Of a stretch of 64,000 nucleotides of DNA, positions 57,598 through 64,000 are shown piece after piece. Within the stretch, counting starts at the first letter, position 1; each line of letters begins with the position of its first letter. The position numbers were made by a program, and so were the translations under genes. Origin of the DNA: Saposhnikovia divaricata. Lineage: Eukaryota > Streptophyta > Magnoliopsida > Apiales > Apiaceae. Location: contig CM071598.1 in NCBI GenBank assembly GCA_036435485.1, forward strand, positions 140,224,148 to 140,288,147, in the 5' to 3' direction. The notes beneath the pieces are model-generated. The model was given only the letters and a program-made list of their open reading frames with translations. It was not told the DNA's origin and ran no database searches.

Positions 57598-57799
57598 TTG
57601 CCCTTCGGGATGGTGTTGGGGTGAGGTGGAGATTTCACCCCATGGTGTGAACTACGGTGGCTTGATCCCGGTTAAGGGTACGTAGGCAGTCATGGTAATA
57701 TGGCGCAGTCGGTTGGGGTTTACATATCAAGGCTTTCATGGTATTCTCAGTGTTCGTCCATAATTTGAGGTTGATCAAATGATGTACGAGGTGGAGAAT

Positions 57800-58373
57800 T
57801 GTAAGATTGAAAGGTTGGGCTAGTTTTTTGGTGCTAATGTGAAAAATTCGAAGAAATTTTTCTGGTTGCGTTAGCTGTTTTGTTTTTGCGTTTTCCGAAG
57901 TTCCAACGGTCGGATCGCCCTGAATTTTGGATAGCGTCTTCCTTACTCATATATCTAAATTCTGAATGGTGGAGATCGGATTTGGAGGTGCAGAAGGCCT
58001 GTTTATTGAGGTAGGGGTAGAAGTTTTTGCACCACGGTGTGGATTAAGCTCCCCGTGGTGAGACGACTTGGAGCGGATATTTTTGGCCCAAAAGTATTTT
58101 TGGGTTAATTCTTAAACTAGGCCCATAGTTAATATGATATGTAAACAGTAGTGAATTAGCTAGGTTTTAATGATTGTGATATTGTATACAGAAAACAAAA
58201 ACATATCAATATATACAAGAAAAAGGGCTCTTTCACTTGGCCAACAAATTCCTTCTTCTTTGTGTGTTTACTTTGATTATTGTCTTGTTATAGCTTATAA
58301 CTTGTGGTCGTAGTCTTTTTTTTGGGGTGTTATTCCACTGCGTCAAGTGTTGTCCCTTGTAGGGGTCCTAACA
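57800..58373 (+). repeat. Tork 3' LTR
   Basis: It is preceded by the purine-rich gaggtggagaa at 57789-57799. It has the same length as the 5' LTR. Confidence 0.94.
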
Positions 58374-58378
58374 GCGGC

Positions 58379-58604
58379 CCATTCCAACATGATAATGTTA
58401 ATCTAGTAACCAAGCTGCACTTCTCAGAAATACTGCAGTTAGGTCATGCTTCAATTTATGAATTACTTGAGACTAAACCTTTTCTAATAACTAGAATCTT
58501 GAGCTGTTGACATGAGCTGCCTTCATCTGCATGTTGTGCAGCTGTCCTTTCATAATCAGTTCTTTAGCCAATGCCTTGTTACCAACAAGGTAAGCTCGTA
58601 GAGC
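58379..58604 (-). pseudogene. Smr-domain protein pseudogene, middle piece
   Basis: After an acceptor aaatag at 58605-58610 the minus strand gives AYLVGNKALAKELIMKGQLH, then NMQMKAAH. This matches the DUF1771 region (GDKALAKELSxKGQxHNxxMKAAH) that precedes Smr domains in plants. A stop follows at 58491. Further left, VIHKLKHDLTAVFLRSAA corresponds to the AIxxLKHELxVLRxxAR helix. The DLHGLHV motif is lost. Stops and frame changes mark it as dead before or after the Tork insertion. Confidence 0.75.
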
Positions 58605-58806
58605 CTATTTCAAATACAAACTAAGAAGAATTTAGTAGTTTGTACATTGAGGGAAACAAGATTTCAGTGAAACAGAGGTCTGAGATAGGTACATGATAGA
58701 ACAAAGATCCACTGCTTTCTCTCAGCAATAGGTAAAATATAACAAAACCAGTGCACTATAACCCTGTGAAAGATGTAAGATGGCTCTTATACAAAATCAA
58801 ATATGA

Positions 58807-59357
58807 ATTTAAGGGTGTTCGTGGTGCGGGCGGTGCGGTTTTTTCCTCAAACCACAAACCAAATCGCGCATGCGGTTTGAACAAATTTTCAAACCGCGAC
58901 CGCATCGCGTAAAATTAAAACCACATAAGCCGCACCACGTAAAATGTGTGTGGTGCGATGCGGTGCGGGCGGTTTACCTATTTCAAATTTTAATATATAG
59001 TATCTTAAAAATAAACAAATCCATAATAATAAAGTTCTAAACCAAAATGAAATATGAATATCATTTTTTACATTTTAACTTCACAGGGAGATACTAACAT
59101 ACATAACTTGCATGCTACAGCCCATATGAATTTCTGGAAATAATGTATATGAGTTTAAGTGGTATATTATTTACATAGTCTGAATTGCTCTCAACTAAAC
59201 TGAACACAGAAAAACTTCATTGTACAACATTCAATCTGCTGCCTGCAATTCATCTTGACAGACCTCAACCATTTTTTTATTTTTTTTCCAAAAAAAAAAT
59301 ATGCAAATTCTGAAGCTAAAATGTGCTAAATCTGAATCAATGGTCCAGGATAAAAAA

Positions 59358-59427
<70 letters not shown>

Positions 59428-59622
59428 TATTAATATTATATAATATTCGGTGCGGTGCGGTCTGAACCGCGAGAATGAATTTCCAAACCACAAGTCTCAC
59501 CGCACCGCGCAGTTTGGCTAAAATGCAACCCACGACCGCACCACGAAAAATTTAAACCACGCGGAACGGTGCAGTGTGGTGCTGACGATTTGTGCGGTTT
59601 ATGCAATTTGATGAATATCCCT
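58807..59622. mobile_element. hAT-like MITE with ggtgcggt-rich arms and (TA)n core
   Basis: An 8-bp direct repeat aaatatga lies at 58799-58806 and 59623-59630. The ends are related as inverted repeats (agggtgttc / agggatattc). Both arms (58815-58980 and 59450-59605) are unusually GC-rich with many ggtgcggt and aaccgc words. The centre holds a (TA)n run at about 59361-59421. An 8-bp duplication fits hAT elements. Confidence 0.75.
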
Positions 59623-59630
59623 AAATATGA

Positions 59631-60733
59631 CGACTCCCTTTTAGAAATAAAAAATACAACCTGGTAAGAGCAATATATTTGAAAAGGCTGACCACTAAAT
59701 TTGGCAATTTGCTCCTCCTATGTAACCAGTTATCAAATTATCATTTCACCTTCTAGTAAATTACAGCAGCTCAATTTATTGCTTGCATATTTAGGAAGCC
59801 TATAAAGAGCTACTATTTCGGTATGTTTTGAGTTTTTATCCTACATAGCTTCAAGTAGTCGTTAGTTACACAAACTTCATAAAAATCATGATTAAAACAT
59901 TTGTAATTAATTGCCATGTAATTTATGAGCAGTTGACTGTCTTTACTACCAAATAAGCACTTTACTAAGAATTTCTAAACTTTGCTCAAAGTTGACTTGA
60001 AGATCGAAATGATCTGTCGTGGCTTTCCGTTTTCTATATTGAAACTTAAGCTTCTTAAGTTTATGTACTACTAAAGATTGACTCTTAAGCTTCTTGGAGT
60101 ACTCTTCAGATTATGTACTAAAGACCGGAGTTGCATCCACTTCCATGACAGACTAAACCTGAACTTAAGCATTACACTACTAATTGAAAAAGGACATACA
60201 TAGCACCTGTTTGTGACTATTAAATTCCGAAATCGAGCCATTGCTCATATCTGCAGAAACGTTTACCAGCAAAAGCAAAAAATCTTTAGGCCCTCTGGAT
60301 GGAATGGAAGAACTAGATTTAGAGAAGAGAAATTTTTCCTTACCCGAAGCTTGCTTGGGATTGACATTTTTGTTAAAACTCATCTGTAGAATGCATGCGT
60401 GCAACACTGTGACCCTCTGCAGCAGAAAAATCATATGCACTAAGATTTTAAGCTGAGATGTGGCCGTTGAGTTGAGGTTCTAATTAGATTAACCCTCAGC
60501 TTAAAGCTTCAATTAATCATAATATGTACTGTGAAATCTATTTAAGGAATATAATAGGTGCTCAGAAGTAATAATTTAAGAGGAACAAAAATATGTATAA
60601 TGTCACATACTAGTGGCAAATTAAGCAAGCACTGTGGATAAGAGTGAAATTTTACCAATAACAGTTTTGAGCTTGCAGCTTTGCAAGATTATACGACCAG
60701 TGCACAAATCCCAAAAGAGAAGTATCAGATATA
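59631..60733. other. Intergenic or intronic DNA with one unidentified minus-strand frame
   Basis: A minus-strand frame at 60180-60440 contains MSFNKNVNPKQASGKEKF and SSSSIPSRGPKDFLLL, with splice-like borders (ctacag before the Met). I do not recognise it. It could be a 5' exon of the Smr-domain pseudogene, which is on the same strand and about 1.6 kb downstream. The rest shows nothing. Confidence 0.3.
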
Positions 60734-61088
60734 AGCCCGTTTGGCTAAACTTAAATTTATTACTTATGACTTAAAGTTGTTTAAAGTGATGAGTGAAAAG
60801 TAAAAATTATAAGTATCTGTTTGGATAATTTTATATTATGAGTGATTTATGAATTATTAAAAATGTAAACATAAAAATAAGTTTGATAAATTATCTATTT
60901 GACTGATGATATTAACTTTTATCAAATAAAATTCTCAAAACAAAATAAGTCATTCAAAAAAGCACCTCCTACCAACTTTTTGCTTTAAACTATTTTTTTA
61001 ACTTTAAATCAATTTCTGACTTATTACACAAACGACCATTTTTTAACTTAAAGTAAAAAATGGCTTTAAGCCGTAGCCAAACAGTCTC
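60734..61088. mobile_element. MITE with gtttggcta inverted ends
   Basis: The left end agcccgtttggctaaactta and the inverted right end actgtttggctacggcttaa match around gtttggcta. The interior is AT-rich without coding capacity. The exact borders and target duplication are unclear; the type resembles hAT-derived MITEs. Confidence 0.6.
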
Positions 61089-61123
61089 TATATAGAAGTT
61101 AAAATGCAATAATACAATCACTA

Positions 61124-64000
<2,877 letters not shown>

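Larger units (their letters stand above)
53677..58373 (+). mobile_element. Tork-type Ty1/copia retrotransposon, internally deleted
   Basis: The LTRs are 574 bp each (53677-54250, 57800-58373), beginning TGTAAGATTG and ending GTCCTAACA. The flanks are gtggc (53672-53676) and gcggc (58374-58378), a 5-bp duplication with one transition. Counting by hand, the LTRs differ at 17 of 574 positions (about 3%), all transitions. Gag, protease, integrase, RT and RNase H remnants are present on the plus strand. A deletion joins the integrase end to the middle of RT. It is inserted in an Smr-domain pseudogene. Confidence 0.95.

Noticed and set aside
58304..58510. Plus-strand frame that looks exon-like
   Set aside because: It starts inside the Tork LTR. 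The part beyond 58378 is antisense to the Smr-domain pseudogene, whose minus-strand reading matches a known family much better.

Overview
The window is plant nuclear DNA, almost certainly from a eudicot with a large, repeat-rich genome. It is AT-rich and holds LTR retrotransposons of classic plant lineages (Ty1/copia SIRE and Tork types; Ty3/gypsy Athila and chromovirus types), plant MITEs, and one spliced host gene with canonical GT-AG introns. I see no rRNA gene, tRNA gene, CRISPR array or bacterial-style operon. I cannot name the species.

Layout. 1-2007: a decayed Ty3/gypsy integrase end. 2008-9692: its very long LTR (family A), split at 3480-3484 by a second copy of the same family, now a solo LTR (3485-8023, 5-bp target duplication gtgat). 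About 9690-29207: the 3' half of an Athila element (pol, env-like frame, PPT, 3' LTR). Inside it sits a complete but disabled SIRE-type copia element on the minus strand (13751-26801, duplication cgtag). A third family-A solo LTR (15870-20743, duplication atagt) lies inside the SIRE pol, between reverse transcriptase and RNase H. 29208-32598: the right part of a CACTA-type DNA transposon carrying exon fragments of at least four unrelated host genes (importin beta, type IA topoisomerase, PDS5-like cohesin factor, 2-oxoglutarate dehydrogenase E2). 32969-33325: a small Helitron-like element. 33519-39608: a Pack-type TIR element carrying the first exon of a CPL1-like phosphatase gene, split by a fourth family-A solo LTR (34150-38440, duplication ttaga).

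40630-53085 holds the only host gene that looks intact: a four-exon alpha/beta hydrolase on the minus strand. Its third intron contains a 9.3-kb chromovirus (40793-50128, duplication catag), and its introns also hold two MITEs. 53550-58604: an Smr-domain pseudogene on the minus strand, split by a Tork-type copia element (53677-58373). 58807-61088: two hAT-like MITEs. 61124 to the end: a probable long LTR on the minus strand.

The nesting gives a relative order of events, because outer elements must predate inner ones: Athila before SIRE before the A3 solo LTR; A1 before A2; CPL1 exon capture before A4. Every retroelement coding region seen is broken by stops, frameshifts, deletions or insertions. 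Apart from the hydrolase, the host-derived sequence I recognise consists of captured exon fragments or a pseudogene.
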